A stretch of 64,000 bases of DNA from Pseudodesulfovibrio indicus (GTDB lineage Bacteria > Desulfobacterota > Desulfovibrionia > Desulfovibrionales > Desulfovibrionaceae), in NCBI RefSeq assembly GCF_001563225.1, contig NZ_CP014206.1:1736001-1800000 (forward strand). The letters are read 5' to 3'. The stretch's first letter is position 1. Each line of letters opens with the position of its first letter. Below the pieces are notes generated by a model that saw only the letters and a program-made list of their open reading frames with translations, had not been told where the DNA came from and did no database searches. Below, piece by piece: positions 26,761 to 36,306 of this stretch. The position numbers were made by a program, and so were the translations under genes.

Positions 26761-26812
26761 CATTGAGCGAAAGCAGATGGATTGAGCCACTGTGAAATGG
26801 AATGTGAGTTTT

Positions 26813-28063
26813 ATGTCGAAAGGAACAATTTATCTTCACGCCGGTCTTCACAAGACCGCGACTTCAAGCATACAGGCTACCTGCCATAACTCTCGGGAAG
26901 AGCTGTTGCGGCAGGGGGTGCTGTATCCGGCCTGCCTGGGGCAGGATCATTCCCGGTTCATCGATATCGCGTTCAAGCCGATGACCAAGGTCTACCGCGT
27001 GGACATCGACGTTCCCCTGTCCCACAAGGGACATGCCGAGCAGGGGCGGAAGCTGAAGCAGGCCCTGGTCGACGAGGTCGCCGGCAGCTCCTTTACCAAC
27101 CTGCTCATATCCGGGGAGTCCATGTCCACCATGGCCGAGGACCAGGTGCCGGGATTGCGACATTTCCTCGTCAAGAGTTTTCCCGATTTCGACATCAAGA
27201 TTCTTTTCTGCACACGGGAGTACGATTCGTTCAGGTCGTCCCTCATCCAGCAGAGGATCAAGGGCGGGGAAAAGGCCTCCATCAGGCTGCGGACCGATAT
27301 CTACCGCTGGGGGCTGGAGAAATTCATCAAGAACTTCGGGAAGAAGAACATTCTGGTTTACTCCTTCGAGGAGGCGTGCGCGCACAGGGACGGTCCGGTC
27401 GGGTTTTTCCTGGAGACCCTGGGGTTGGAAACCTCGGGCATTCCCCTCTTGCGGGTGAATGAAGCCGCGTCGGACAAGGCCGTGGATCTGCTCGCATACA
27501 TCAACGACCAGATTCCCTCCAGAGACGGTTGGCGCAAAAGCCCGTTCCGGACGTTCAACGACACCGGCGTGCTGCAAGGCATACGCGGGAAGAAGTTCGT
27601 GACGCGCCTCCCCCGGACCCCCGAGGACGACGAGGCCATCCGGCAGGACATCGAGTGGCTGAAATCCGCCTTCGGCATCGATTACACCCAATCCGAATGG
27701 AACCCGGACATCCATCCCATTGTGTATGATGGGGATTTTTGCAAGGACATTGTTTATTGCTTCCCCAGGGTGCCGCGCAACATTCAGGTCTGCATCCATC
27801 GCTATCTCGTGCAACGGGCGGAGGAGCGCGAGGGCGCGCAGCGGACCGTGCTGTTGCAGACCCTCGATGTCGTGAAACAGCTGACCCCGGGCCTCGAAAC
27901 GATGGAGCTGGAACCGTATCCCGACAAGCCCCAGGGGGAAAGCGGACAAACCGGAAACGGTTTTGCAGGCTGGATGGCGCGAGTGGGCAAGGGGCTCAAC
28001 AATCTCCTGTCCGATCCCGGGGCTGCGCTGAAGGCATTGCTGGCCCCGTTCATGGGCAAGTGA
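26813..28063 (+). CDS. Sulfotransferase-like protein
   Basis: A 416-residue single-domain protein. The N-terminal IYLHAGLHKTATSSIQATC contains the P-loop-like 5'-phosphosulfate loop, and FCTREYDSFRSSLIQQRIKGG occupies the place of the 3'-phosphate binding segment. ATG 26813 is favoured because the conserved strand follows directly; a GTG at 26792 in frame would add seven residues, and neither has a strong ribosome binding site. It is unfused, unlike the other three related proteins in the locus. In a sulfate reducer the donor would be PAPS, but no APS kinase gene is in the window. A capsule sulfation role is inferred. Confidence 0.72.
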   Translation: MSKGTIYLHAGLHKTATSSIQATCHNSREELLRQGVLYPACLGQDHSRFIDIAFKPMTKVYRVDIDVPLSHKGHAEQGRKLKQALVDEVAGSSFTNLLISGESMSTMAEDQVPGLRHFLVKSFPDFDIKILFCTREYDSFRSSLIQQRIKGGEKASIRLRTDIYRWGLEKFIKNFGKKNILVYSFEEACAHRDGPVGFFLETLGLETSGIPLLRVNEAASDKAVDLLAYINDQIPSRDGWRKSPFRTFNDTGVLQGIRGKKFVTRLPRTPEDDEAIRQDIEWLKSAFGIDYTQSEWNPDIHPIVYDGDFCKDIVYCFPRVPRNIQVCIHRYLVQRAEEREGAQRTVLLQTLDVVKQLTPGLETMELEPYPDKPQGESGQTGNGFAGWMARVGKGLNNLLSDPGAALKALLAPFMGK

Positions 28064-28074
28064 CGGGGAACGGC

Positions 28075-30354
28075 ATGGAAGGTACCGTCTACGTCCACAT
28101 CGGCGCTCCCAAGACCGGAAGCACCGCCCTGCAATGCTTCCTTGACCGGAACAGGGACCGGCTGCGGGGCGAGGGGTACCTCTACCCGGCGGCCGCTGCG
28201 CGGGCGGGCGGCCACCACGATCTTTCCTTCCTGCTCAACGACGCCTATCCCGACTGGGCCATCGGGCAGGACGCGACCCTGGACGAACTGACCGGCCGCC
28301 TGGAAGCCGAGTGCGCGGGATTCGACGGCGACGTCGTCCTGAGCAGCGAGAATTTCTACCTCCTCAACACCCCGGACCAAGTGCGGCGGCTGCTGGATTC
28401 CGTCCCATCCTTGAAGGCGCGCCGGGCCGTGATCGTGGTCTTCCTGCGACGGCAGGACGAGGCTCACGAGGCCTGGTACAACCAGACCATCAAGGCGCAG
28501 GGGGCGACCCATTCCCTGCGCCGGTGCATTGAGCGCAACCTGGACCTGTGGGATTACGGTCTCCGCCTGTCCGAGTGGGCCGACGTCTTCTGCGCGTCCA
28601 ACATCCTGCCCGCAATCTACAGCAGCGGGACGGGGTGGGACATCCGGAGCCATTTCCTGGATATGCTGGGCATTGCCGCCGAAGGATTCGACCTGGACGC
28701 CCCCCGCGTAAACAGCCGCCTCAGCCCCGGATTCCTGGCCGTGCAGCGGGCCATCAACTGGCTGCCCATCCCGGTCACGGCCAAGCGCCGTTTCCACAAG
28801 CGGTTCATCAAGGGCTCGGCCCGGTTTCTGGGCGGAAGGAGCGCCGGCGGCGGAACCCCGGCCTGGAAAGCGGAAGTCATGGAACGCTACGCAGCCGGGA
28901 ACCTCGTAGTCGCGGACCGCTTCTTCGGCGGCAGGCCGCTTTTCGGGGAAGCCGCAGCGGGCGACGGACGCACGGACCGCGAGGCCGTGGAGGGGTCCGG
29001 CCTGTTCGATGCCGAGTTCTATCGGGACGCCTACGCCGACTACCTGCGCGACGGGCAGGACCCGCTCGACCATTTCCTGCGTATCGGCGGACGGGAGGGG
29101 TGTCTGGCCTCGCCCCGGTTCGACCCCTGCATCTACAAGCTCAACGTTCCGTCGGCGCGGGAGGCGGACAATCCCCTGGCCCACGCCGCCCGCGCCGGGT
29201 CGGAGTTTCTGTCCGCCGGGAACCATTCCCCCTGCCTGGACGGGGTCGGTTTTTCGCTCATCCGTCCGAACGACCCGGCGGGCATCGACCTGCTGGAGTG
29301 CAACCGGGTGACGCCGGAACAGGCCGAGGTCTTTGCCGGGCCGTCCTCGGTCTCCTTCGAAGCGGGCGGGAAACGGTACACCCTGGAGAGCCCGCCGTCC
29401 GAGTTCCTGCTGGACATCATCCGGGAGAACCGGCCCTTCGGGTTTCTCCGGCGACCCGAGGGAAGCTGGGATTTCCTGGCGACCATCGCCAGGATGGCCG
29501 AGGACATCCGCGCCCGCAGCGGCGATGTCCTCTCCGGGACCGAGCGGCTGCGCTGCGCCGTCAGGGCCGCGCAGCGGGCCACCCTTTGCGGCGGGCGGTG
29601 GGGCGAGCTGTTCCGCCATTGGAACCAGGTGTTCGTCGAAAATTTCTGGATGGAGTCCATGGCGGACATGCGGGCCGGGAATCCCGGCACCAACCTGGCT
29701 ACCGCCGTGGCGTTCAAGGGATATCCCACCCTGGAAGAGCGGCTTTTCGTGTTCCCAGGCGCCGATCCCGCGACGGACCCGAACATCCCCGCCGTGCTCG
29801 ACAATTTCGCCGACTTTTTCCCCGATGCCTCCGAGCCCCTGCTCGACGCCACCTACATGAAGCGGGGCGTGGTCAGCGGCGGTTTTGCGCAACTGCCGGA
29901 GGCGTGCCGGGATCATCCCGTCCTGCTGCTTGGCCCGCCCTGGTGCGCCTGCATCGGGCAGCGGTGGGAGCTGCCGCGATTCCGGCACCTGTCCATTCCC
30001 TGGAGCGGCGCGGCGGCCCTGCGGCACTCGCTGCTGGAGCGTTGCCGGTCCGCCCTGCGCGAGTTGCCGGGGGGCGGTCCGCTGCCGGTCTTCCTGTTCC
30101 AGTGCGGCGGAACCATCGCCGCCTGGCTCATGACCCGGCTGGAACGGGAGTTCCCGGACTGCATCTATCTGGACATGGGCCAGGCCCTGGACGCCTGGTG
30201 CCTTGATGAAGCGTTTTCGTCCATGTATCCATGGACGCGCCTTTTCCGTAAGTGCATGGTCGTCAATCTTGGCTTGGAATCCCTTTACAGGGAGGCCTGC
30301 GGGCCGCACTATGACCACTGGCTTGAATGGACGACCGAGTACGAAGGGGAATGA
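28075..30354 (+). CDS. Sulfotransferase-like protein with glycan-associated middle domain and unknown C-terminal domain
   Basis: A 759-residue protein starting at ATG 28075. Residues 1-230 begin VYVHIGAPKTGSTALQCFL, a sulfotransferase-like P-loop, followed by VVFLRRQDEAHEAWYNQ. Residues about 310-370 match the short module found beside many bacterial glycosyltransferases (FDAEFYRDAYADY...DPLDHFLRIGGREG). The last 370 residues have no family I can name with confidence. Features include PPSEFLLDIIRENRPFGFLRRPEGSWDF written as a run of charged and aromatic residues, FLFQCGGTIAAWLM and YLDMGQALDAW. The closing part recalls GT-D-type glycosyltransferases, but this is a weak impression. Function is likely capsule decoration. 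Confidence 0.65.
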   Translation: MEGTVYVHIGAPKTGSTALQCFLDRNRDRLRGEGYLYPAAAARAGGHHDLSFLLNDAYPDWAIGQDATLDELTGRLEAECAGFDGDVVLSSENFYLLNTPDQVRRLLDSVPSLKARRAVIVVFLRRQDEAHEAWYNQTIKAQGATHSLRRCIERNLDLWDYGLRLSEWADVFCASNILPAIYSSGTGWDIRSHFLDMLGIAAEGFDLDAPRVNSRLSPGFLAVQRAINWLPIPVTAKRRFHKRFIKGSARFLGGRSAGGGTPAWKAEVMERYAAGNLVVADRFFGGRPLFGEAAAGDGRTDREAVEGSGLFDAEFYRDAYADYLRDGQDPLDHFLRIGGREGCLASPRFDPCIYKLNVPSAREADNPLAHAARAGSEFLSAGNHSPCLDGVGFSLIRPNDPAGIDLLECNRVTPEQAEVFAGPSSVSFEAGGKRYTLESPPSEFLLDIIRENRPFGFLRRPEGSWDFLATIARMAEDIRARSGDVLSGTERLRCAVRAAQRATLCGGRWGELFRHWNQVFVENFWMESMADMRAGNPGTNLATAVAFKGYPTLEERLFVFPGADPATDPNIPAVLDNFADFFPDASEPLLDATYMKRGVVSGGFAQLPEACRDHPVLLLGPPWCACIGQRWELPRFRHLSIPWSGAAALRHSLLERCRSALRELPGGGPLPVFLFQCGGTIAAWLMTRLEREFPDCIYLDMGQALDAWCLDEAFSSMYPWTRLFRKCMVVNLGLESLYREACGPHYDHWLEWTTEYEGE

Positions 30355-30412
30355 GTCCTGTGAACGACTGCCGCATCCGTTATTGTTTCACGAAACCAAC
30401 CGCAGAGGTAGA

Positions 30413-31114
30413 ATGATGGCAAAGCCCTTGAATCAAATGTACGACGAACTGGTGCGCAACTGTGCGCCGGACGACTTCTGGGGCCAGGTCAAGCGCACCG
30501 TGGGCGGCAAACCGGTCTCCGAGGAACAGATCGAGATGATCGTGTCGGCGGTGGTGGAGGCCACGGATCTGAAGCCGGAGGACCGCATGCTCGACCTGTG
30601 CTGCGGCAACGGCGCGCTCTCCACCCGGGTCTTTGCCCATTGCGCCCAAGGACACGGCGTGGATTTTTCCGAGCAGCTCATCAAGGTCGCACGGGAGCAT
30701 TTCGAGGATGCACCGCGCGAGACCTACGAATTGGCCGACGTGGTGGAGTTCCTGAAGACCAGTTCCGAAAGCGGTCGATTCACGAAGGCGTTTTGCTACG
30801 GCTCCTTTCAATACCTTCCCCAGGCCATGGCCGAAGAATTCCTGGTTGAACTCAACCGGCGGTTTGTATCGGTGAGTCGCGTCTGCATAGGGAATGTGCC
30901 GGACAAGGAGCGGATGAATGTCTTTTTTCGTGAAGGTGCGTACGTAGAGGGCATCGAAGACCAACATGACTCCGCCATCGGTATCTGGCGCACGCGGAAG
31001 GAATTTTCCGAGCTCGCCGCAGCCGCAGGCTGGAGAGCGGAATTCAGGACCCTGCCGGAGGGGTATTACGCTTCCCATTACCGCTATGACGCCGTTCTGA
31101 GCAGAGGCCAATAA
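30413..31114 (+). CDS. SAM-dependent methyltransferase
   Basis: A 233-residue class I methyltransferase. Motif I is MLDLCCGNGALSTRVF (about residues 61-76), then HGVDFSEQLIKVA supplies the acidic ribose-binding position. Two adjacent ATG codons (30413 and 30416) follow AGAGG; either could be used. The gene is five bases upstream of the first aminotransferase and likely co-translated with it. Its place just before two DegT aminotransferases and WbqC suggests methylation of an amino sugar or of the N-acyl group of a capsule sugar. This is inference from neighbours. Confidence 0.75.
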   Translation: MMAKPLNQMYDELVRNCAPDDFWGQVKRTVGGKPVSEEQIEMIVSAVVEATDLKPEDRMLDLCCGNGALSTRVFAHCAQGHGVDFSEQLIKVAREHFEDAPRETYELADVVEFLKTSSESGRFTKAFCYGSFQYLPQAMAEEFLVELNRRFVSVSRVCIGNVPDKERMNVFFREGAYVEGIEDQHDSAIGIWRTRKEFSELAAAAGWRAEFRTLPEGYYASHYRYDAVLSRGQ

Positions 31115-31119
31115 GTCCC

Positions 31120-32313
31120 ATGAAGAAGCGCGTTGATGATCTTGCGCTGTTCGGCGGTCAGGCGGAATTCGCATCCGTCCGTCCCATCGGACAGCTTGCC
31201 ATCGGACCCGAGGAAATCTTCTTTCAACAGGCCAAACGGATATTCGAAGGGCGTCGTTTGACGAACAACGGGCCCTTGGTTCGGGATTTGGAAGCCCGCC
31301 TGTCCGATCTGCACCAGGTCTCAGAATGCGTCTCCTTCTGCAGCGCTTCGCTGGCCATCATGGCTTTGTTGAGGTTGCTGGCGGAGAAGGGGCGAACCGA
31401 AGTCATCATGCCCGCGTTCACGTATCCGGGCCTTCCCCATTTGGCCCGTTGGGCGGGGCTAACGCCGCGGTTTGCGGATATTCTCCCCATGCGGCATACG
31501 CTCGACCCGGCAAGCGTTGCCGAAGTGGCGTCCCGGGACACGGCGGTGGTTCTCGCCGTGCATCAGGTCAACAGCCTCTGCGACGTAGCCGGGTTGAAAG
31601 AAGTGGCTGGAGAATATGATATTCCAGTCCTTTATGACTCGGTTCATGGCGTCGGTTGCGTTCATGACGGGAAACGCGTCGGCGGGCATGGCGTCGCTGA
31701 AGTGTTCAGCCTCCATGCGACCAAGATCGTGAATGGTTTCGAGGGCGGGTACGTCACCACTAACGACGCCAAGTTGGCCGAGAAATTGCGTCTTGCCCGG
31801 AATTTCGGTTTTGCCGGCCAGGATGCCGTCAGCCAGTGCGGGTTCAACGGGAAACTCAATGAGCTGCATGCGGCGCTAGCGCTCGCGTCGCTGGAGAGCG
31901 TCGGGGACGTGATGCGGGGAAACAGGATACGCTACGAGCAATACTTGCGACATTTCCGGTCGGTCCCGAATTGTTCCTTCCTTCGGTATGCGGAAGATTC
32001 GGAATGGAATTACGAGTTTGTGCTGCTGGAGCTGTTTCCTGATTGGAAAATGTCGAGGGATGATGTGGTGGACGTGATGCGGAGAGAGAATGCCCTGGCG
32101 AGACCGTACTATTCGCCGCCGTTGCACCTTTCTCCACACATGCCGGAAGGGCAACCGGTGCCGTCTCTGCCAGTGACGGAGCAGGAGGCGGTAAAATTCA
32201 TACAGATGCCCGTGGGCGAACTGGTGGACGAGGATACCATCAGGCGGCTGGCCGGGCTGGTGGCCTTCGTGCACGACAATCAGGAAGAGATCGCAGGGAG
32301 GTTGGCGTCATGA
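31120..32313 (+). CDS. DegT/DnrJ/EryC1-family aminotransferase (first of two)
   Basis: A 397-residue PLP enzyme of the sugar aminotransferase family. The PLP lysine is in LHATKIVNGFEGGYV (Lys near residue 205) and the cofactor Asp in VLYDSVHGVG (near 178). GRRLTNNGPLVRDLEARL near the N-terminus is the usual family opening. Such enzymes convert nucleotide-linked keto sugars to amino sugars. The DSVHG segment departs from the common DAAHA, so the substrate may differ from that of its neighbour. Its stop overlaps the next gene's ATG (ATGA, 32310-32313). Either an aminotransferase or a non-transaminating relative is possible. Confidence 0.85.
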   Translation: MKKRVDDLALFGGQAEFASVRPIGQLAIGPEEIFFQQAKRIFEGRRLTNNGPLVRDLEARLSDLHQVSECVSFCSASLAIMALLRLLAEKGRTEVIMPAFTYPGLPHLARWAGLTPRFADILPMRHTLDPASVAEVASRDTAVVLAVHQVNSLCDVAGLKEVAGEYDIPVLYDSVHGVGCVHDGKRVGGHGVAEVFSLHATKIVNGFEGGYVTTNDAKLAEKLRLARNFGFAGQDAVSQCGFNGKLNELHAALALASLESVGDVMRGNRIRYEQYLRHFRSVPNCSFLRYAEDSEWNYEFVLLELFPDWKMSRDDVVDVMRRENALARPYYSPPLHLSPHMPEGQPVPSLPVTEQEAVKFIQMPVGELVDEDTIRRLAGLVAFVHDNQEEIAGRLAS

Positions 32314-33539
32314 CGGCACGGGCGAAGCGACGCATCGACGATCTCGGCCGGTTCGACGGCGAACCGTTCTTTGACTCGCCCCGGCATGTGGGGCAGCTGA
32401 ATTTCCCGGAGTGGGACCGCTTCCGGGCGGGCATGCAGGGCATCTTCGACCGCAGGTTCTTCACCAACCACGGCCCCAAGGTCAGGGAGCTGGAGGAGCG
32501 CCTGGCGGACCATCTCGGCGTGCGCCATGCCGTGTGCATGGCCAACGGGACCCTCGCCCTGATGGTCGCGGCGCGGGCTCTTGAACTCACCGGGGCGGTG
32601 GCGGTTCCGGCCTTCACCTTCATCGCCACGGCCCAGGCCCTGTCATGGGCCGGGCTGGACCCTGTCTTCTGCGACGTGGACCCGGACACGCACAACATCT
32701 CAGCGCGCACCGTGCGTGAGGCCATGACCGACGACGTCTCGGCTATTTTGGGGGTGCATCTGTGGGGCAGGCCGTGCCCTGTGGACGAACTGTCGGCCCT
32801 GGCCTCCGAGCGCGGCCTGCGCCTGTTTTTCGACGCGGCCCACGCCGTGGGCTGCTCCCTGAACGGGCGGATGATCGGCGGGTTCGGCGACGTCGAGGTC
32901 TTTTCCATGCACGCCACCAAGGTGCTGAACAGCGCCGAGGGCGGGTTCGCCACCACCGACGACGACGGGCTGGCCGACGCCCTGCGGACCGTGCGCAACT
33001 TCCACTCCACCGAGACCTTCATCACGGCTCCGCTCAGGATCAACGCCAAGATGTCCGAGGCCCAGGCGGTCATGGGGCTGCTGAGCCTGGAGGACCTGCC
33101 GCGCAACTGCCGCCGCAATGCCGAGTTGCACGCACTGTACCGCGAGCGGCTCTGCTGCCTGCCGGGCTTCGACGTGGTCGCCTTTGACGAGCGTGAGGCC
33201 AACAACCACCAGTATCTCATCGTGGACGTGGATGCCGACGGGGCCGGGCTTTCGCGTAACGACATCGTTCTGCTGCTGGAGGGAGAGCGCGTTTTGGCGC
33301 GCCGCTACTTCACCCCCGGCGCGCACCGCTGCCCGCCCTACAGAGACGATTTCCCGCAATACCTGGACGCGCTTCCGGTCACCGACCGGCTGTCCGAGCG
33401 GCTGCTCCAGCTTCCCCTGGGCGAGGGGATCACCGCCGCCGACGTGGAGGGCATTTGCGCCCTGATCCGTTTCTTTGTCGAGAACGCGGCGGCCATCCGT
33501 CCGCGCCTGGAAGGGGGGCACCGGGAGGCGAAGGCATGA
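32310..33539 (+). CDS. DegT/DnrJ/EryC1-family sugar aminotransferase (second of two)
   Basis: A 409-residue PLP-dependent sugar aminotransferase. RRFFTNHGPKVRELEERLA opens the conserved fold, FFDAAHAVG carries the PLP-contacting Asp, and FSMHATKVLNSAEGGF carries the Schiff-base Lys (about residue 206). The general type is that of VioA/FdtB/QdtB enzymes that act on dTDP-4-keto- or 3-keto-6-deoxyhexoses. Only about 30-40 percent of positions appear shared with the upstream paralogue, so the pair is not a recent duplication. ATGA overlaps on both sides tie it to the upstream aminotransferase and to wbqC. rfbC at 36303-36845 may supply related dTDP sugars. Confidence 0.87.
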   Translation: MTARAKRRIDDLGRFDGEPFFDSPRHVGQLNFPEWDRFRAGMQGIFDRRFFTNHGPKVRELEERLADHLGVRHAVCMANGTLALMVAARALELTGAVAVPAFTFIATAQALSWAGLDPVFCDVDPDTHNISARTVREAMTDDVSAILGVHLWGRPCPVDELSALASERGLRLFFDAAHAVGCSLNGRMIGGFGDVEVFSMHATKVLNSAEGGFATTDDDGLADALRTVRNFHSTETFITAPLRINAKMSEAQAVMGLLSLEDLPRNCRRNAELHALYRERLCCLPGFDVVAFDEREANNHQYLIVDVDADGAGLSRNDIVLLLEGERVLARRYFTPGAHRCPPYRDDFPQYLDALPVTDRLSERLLQLPLGEGITAADVEGICALIRFFVENAAAIRPRLEGGHREAKA

Positions 33540-34240
33540 AGCTCGGCATCATGCAGCCCTATTTCTTTCCCTACGTGGGGTATTTCGAGCTCATCCAACG
33601 CACGGACCAATGGGTCGTCTTCGACACGGCCCAGTACCGGGCCAGGTCGTGGATGAACCGCAACCGCATCCTGCATCCGGACAAGGGGTGGCAGTATGTG
33701 ACCGCCCCGGTGGCCTCGTTCGAGCGGTTCGCGCCTATCAGCGCCATCCGCCTCCGCGACCCGGACGAAACGTTGCGCCGCATCCTCGGCCAGCTGGAGC
33801 ACTACCGCAGGCGCGCCCCCCATTACGGGACGGTGGCCGACCTGGTGCGCCGGGTCTTTGAGGGGTGCGAAAACGACACCCTCACCGAACTGAACGTCCG
33901 GGGGCTGACCGAGGTCTGCGCCCTGCTGGACATCCCTTTTCATTGCAGCCTGTTCTCGGAGATGGACCTTGATCTCCCGGAGATCACCCACCCCGGCCAA
34001 TGGGCGCTGGAGATCAGCGCGGCAATGGGCGCCGAGGAGTACGTAAACCCGCCGGGCGGCCGCGAATTGTTCGATCCCGAAGCCTTTGGCGCGAAGAACA
34101 TCCGCCTGACCATCACCGAGCCCGCGGACCTGGTGTATTCCTGCCGGGGGTGGGATTTCGAGCCGGGGCTGTCCATCCTCGACGTCCTGATGTGGTGCGA
34201 GCCCGCTACCGTCAGGCAATGGCTGGAGAGCAGGGCATGA
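33536..34240 (+). CDS. WbqC-family protein
   Basis: A 234-residue WbqC-like protein. The family signature is unmistakable at the N-terminus: MKLGIMQPYFFPYVGYFEL followed by DTAQYRARSWMNRNRIL. WbqC proteins are frequent in O-antigen and capsule clusters next to amino-sugar aminotransferases, and their biochemical function is not firmly established; modification of the new amino group is the usual proposal. ATG at 33536 overlaps the aminotransferase stop, and its own stop overlaps the next ATG at 34237, so three genes here are translationally chained. Confidence 0.9.
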   Translation: MKLGIMQPYFFPYVGYFELIQRTDQWVVFDTAQYRARSWMNRNRILHPDKGWQYVTAPVASFERFAPISAIRLRDPDETLRRILGQLEHYRRRAPHYGTVADLVRRVFEGCENDTLTELNVRGLTEVCALLDIPFHCSLFSEMDLDLPEITHPGQWALEISAAMGAEEYVNPPGGRELFDPEAFGAKNIRLTITEPADLVYSCRGWDFEPGLSILDVLMWCEPATVRQWLESRA

Positions 34241-36306
34241 CCATCGTCTGGACGTTGCCGGACGCCACGCGCCGCCCGGTGCCGCCGAAAGCGGGCCAGG
34301 GCCGATACGCCTGGGGACTGGAGCGCACGGGGCCGGAAGGGGGGCCGGGCTGGTACCGCATCCTGGCGCGGCTCGACCGGCACGACCAATCCGCCCTTCT
34401 GGAGCTGCGCTTCGGCACCGGCCGGGGAACGGACTCGCTTTTCCTGCCCGTGGGGCTCAACGGCGAGATAGACCACTTCACGTATTTTCCCTTTGCTCCG
34501 ACCACCCCCTGCCTGATCGCCGCCGAGGACGGTGTCCCGGTCGGCGAGGTGACCCTTCGCGCCGTGCGCGCGTCAACGCCGATGGCGTTCCTGTTCATGG
34601 CCGGGCGGGTGGTCCACTACCTGCGCCGCGAAGGGTCTATGGCCGAGCTGCGTGCCCTGGAGCGCGGTTTCGGTGCTTCCGAGACCGGGCTTCGCGAGCC
34701 GCGCGGATGGCTGGAGAAGACCTACGGTCTGGTCAAACAACGCATGGTCCGGCGCAGCCTGCCCCTGGAGGACTACCCTCTCTGGCAGCGGTGCCGGGAG
34801 CCGTTCCTTGAGGCCGAGATCGATCGTCTCGCCTCCGGGCATGCCGACGGCACCAGGGGCGTGACCCTGCTGATTGCAGGGGGCGATAAGTCCGCGTTGG
34901 AACGTACCCTGGCTTCGGTCGGGAGCCAGAAATTGCTCCCCGTGCAGTGTCTGGTCATCGGCGGGGAAGCGCACGGCGATCCGGCGGTCCGGCTGGGCCG
35001 TTGTCCGGTGGTGCGCTCGCTGCCCGATTCCCCGGAGGAACTGATGCTGCTGGCCGAGGACCTGGGCGGTGATTTCGTCTGCGCCCTTGAGGCCGGGGAC
35101 GAGCTGCTGTCCGGTGCGTTGGCTCGCCTGGCGGAAGGCGCCGAAGGTTCACCCGGCGCGGTTTGCGTCTACGGCGACGAGGAACGGCTGGACGGCGACG
35201 GAGCCGTCTATCCCGTGTTCAAACCCGATTTCGACCCTGTGCTCCAGGCGGACGCGGACTACGTCGGAGCGGGGTGTCTGGTGCGCACCGGGCCGGCTCG
35301 GGCGGCGCTGCTTGCGGGCGCGTCTCCGTCCGCGCTGCACCGGGCGGTCCTTGACGGCGACGCGGATAGCGGGGCGGTGGTCCACGTTCCCCGGACAACG
35401 GTCCGGCGGGCGGCCCTTTCCTCCTTCTCGGGCCGCAAGCCCGTCTCGCTGCCGTCCCCGCCCCCCAAGGTTTCGGTCATCATCCCCACCCGCGACCGGC
35501 GGGAGCTGGTGCAGACCTGCATCGATTCCCTGCGCGCGAAGACCGACTACGCGGACTACGAGATCCTGATCGTGGACAACGGCAGCCGCGAGCCGGATAC
35601 CCTGGACTATCTTTCCGGACTGGAGCGCGACGGCGCGGCCCGCGTCCTGCGGGCGGACATGCCGTTCAACTATTCGCGGCTCAACAACCTGGCCGCAGCC
35701 GAGGCCAAGGGCTCCGTCCTGGCCTTCCTGAACAACGACATCGAGGTGGTGGAAGCGGGGTGGATGGCGGCCATGGTCTCCCTGGCCCTGCAAGGCACCG
35801 TGGGCACGGTGGGCGCAAAGCTCCTGTATCCCAACGGGCGCATCCAGCACGCGGGCGTGGCCGTGGGCATCGGGCTGGCCGGGCATCCCTGGAAGGGGGC
35901 CGACCCCGCCGATTCCCGGCTGGACATTTATTTGGGACACCGTAAGACCGTCACGGCGAATACCGCAGCCTGCCTGGTGATGCGCAAGGAAGTGTTCGAT
36001 TCCCTGGACGGGTTCGACGAGAGCCTGGCCGTGTCCTTCAACGACGTGGATCTCTGCCTGCGCGCCGGGAAGGCGGGGCTTGCCAACGTGTGGACCCCGG
36101 AGGCGGTGCTCGTGCACCATGAATCCGTGACCAGGGGCAGGCTGGACACCCAGGCCAAGAAGCGCGGGTTTCGGGCGGAGAAGCGGTTCATGCTCGACCG
36201 CTGGGGTGCGGCGCTGGGCCGAGACCCCTTCTACAACCCCAACCTGTCCCACGAGACCGAGGACGGCGGGCTGGCGTTGTTTCCTCCGCGCGGGCGGAAA
36301 GCTTAG
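34237..36306 (+). CDS. Two-module GT2-family glycosyltransferase
   Basis: A 689-residue protein. The C-terminal module (from about residue 415) is a standard GT2 domain: KVSVIIPTRDRRELVQTCI, then LIVDNGSREPDT, then the metal motif AFLNNDIEVVEAGW and the acceptor-side FNDVDLCLRAGKAGL. Residues about 205-400 look like a degenerate second GT2 module (GVTLLIAGGDKSALERTLASV...VYGDEERLDGDG). The first 150 residues are a variable region. The 5' ATG overlaps wbqC (ATGA), and the stop overlaps the stop of rfbC on the other strand by three to four bases, marking the end of the capsule locus. It probably adds a sugar to the capsule repeat. Confidence 0.88.
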   Translation: MTIVWTLPDATRRPVPPKAGQGRYAWGLERTGPEGGPGWYRILARLDRHDQSALLELRFGTGRGTDSLFLPVGLNGEIDHFTYFPFAPTTPCLIAAEDGVPVGEVTLRAVRASTPMAFLFMAGRVVHYLRREGSMAELRALERGFGASETGLREPRGWLEKTYGLVKQRMVRRSLPLEDYPLWQRCREPFLEAEIDRLASGHADGTRGVTLLIAGGDKSALERTLASVGSQKLLPVQCLVIGGEAHGDPAVRLGRCPVVRSLPDSPEELMLLAEDLGGDFVCALEAGDELLSGALARLAEGAEGSPGAVCVYGDEERLDGDGAVYPVFKPDFDPVLQADADYVGAGCLVRTGPARAALLAGASPSALHRAVLDGDADSGAVVHVPRTTVRRAALSSFSGRKPVSLPSPPPKVSVIIPTRDRRELVQTCIDSLRAKTDYADYEILIVDNGSREPDTLDYLSGLERDGAARVLRADMPFNYSRLNNLAAAEAKGSVLAFLNNDIEVVEAGWMAAMVSLALQGTVGTVGAKLLYPNGRIQHAGVAVGIGLAGHPWKGADPADSRLDIYLGHRKTVTANTAACLVMRKEVFDSLDGFDESLAVSFNDVDLCLRAGKAGLANVWTPEAVLVHHESVTRGRLDTQAKKRGFRAEKRFMLDRWGAALGRDPFYNPNLSHETEDGGLALFPPRGRKA

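Noticed and set aside
27802-30318. An 838-codon minus-strand open frame opposite two sulfotransferase genes
   Set aside because: Shadow composition and no family motifs; the plus-strand genes have clear motifs and start signals.
31120-33539. Recent tandem duplication of the DegT gene
   Set aside because: The two proteins differ widely outside the PLP motifs, so they look like separately acquired paralogues.
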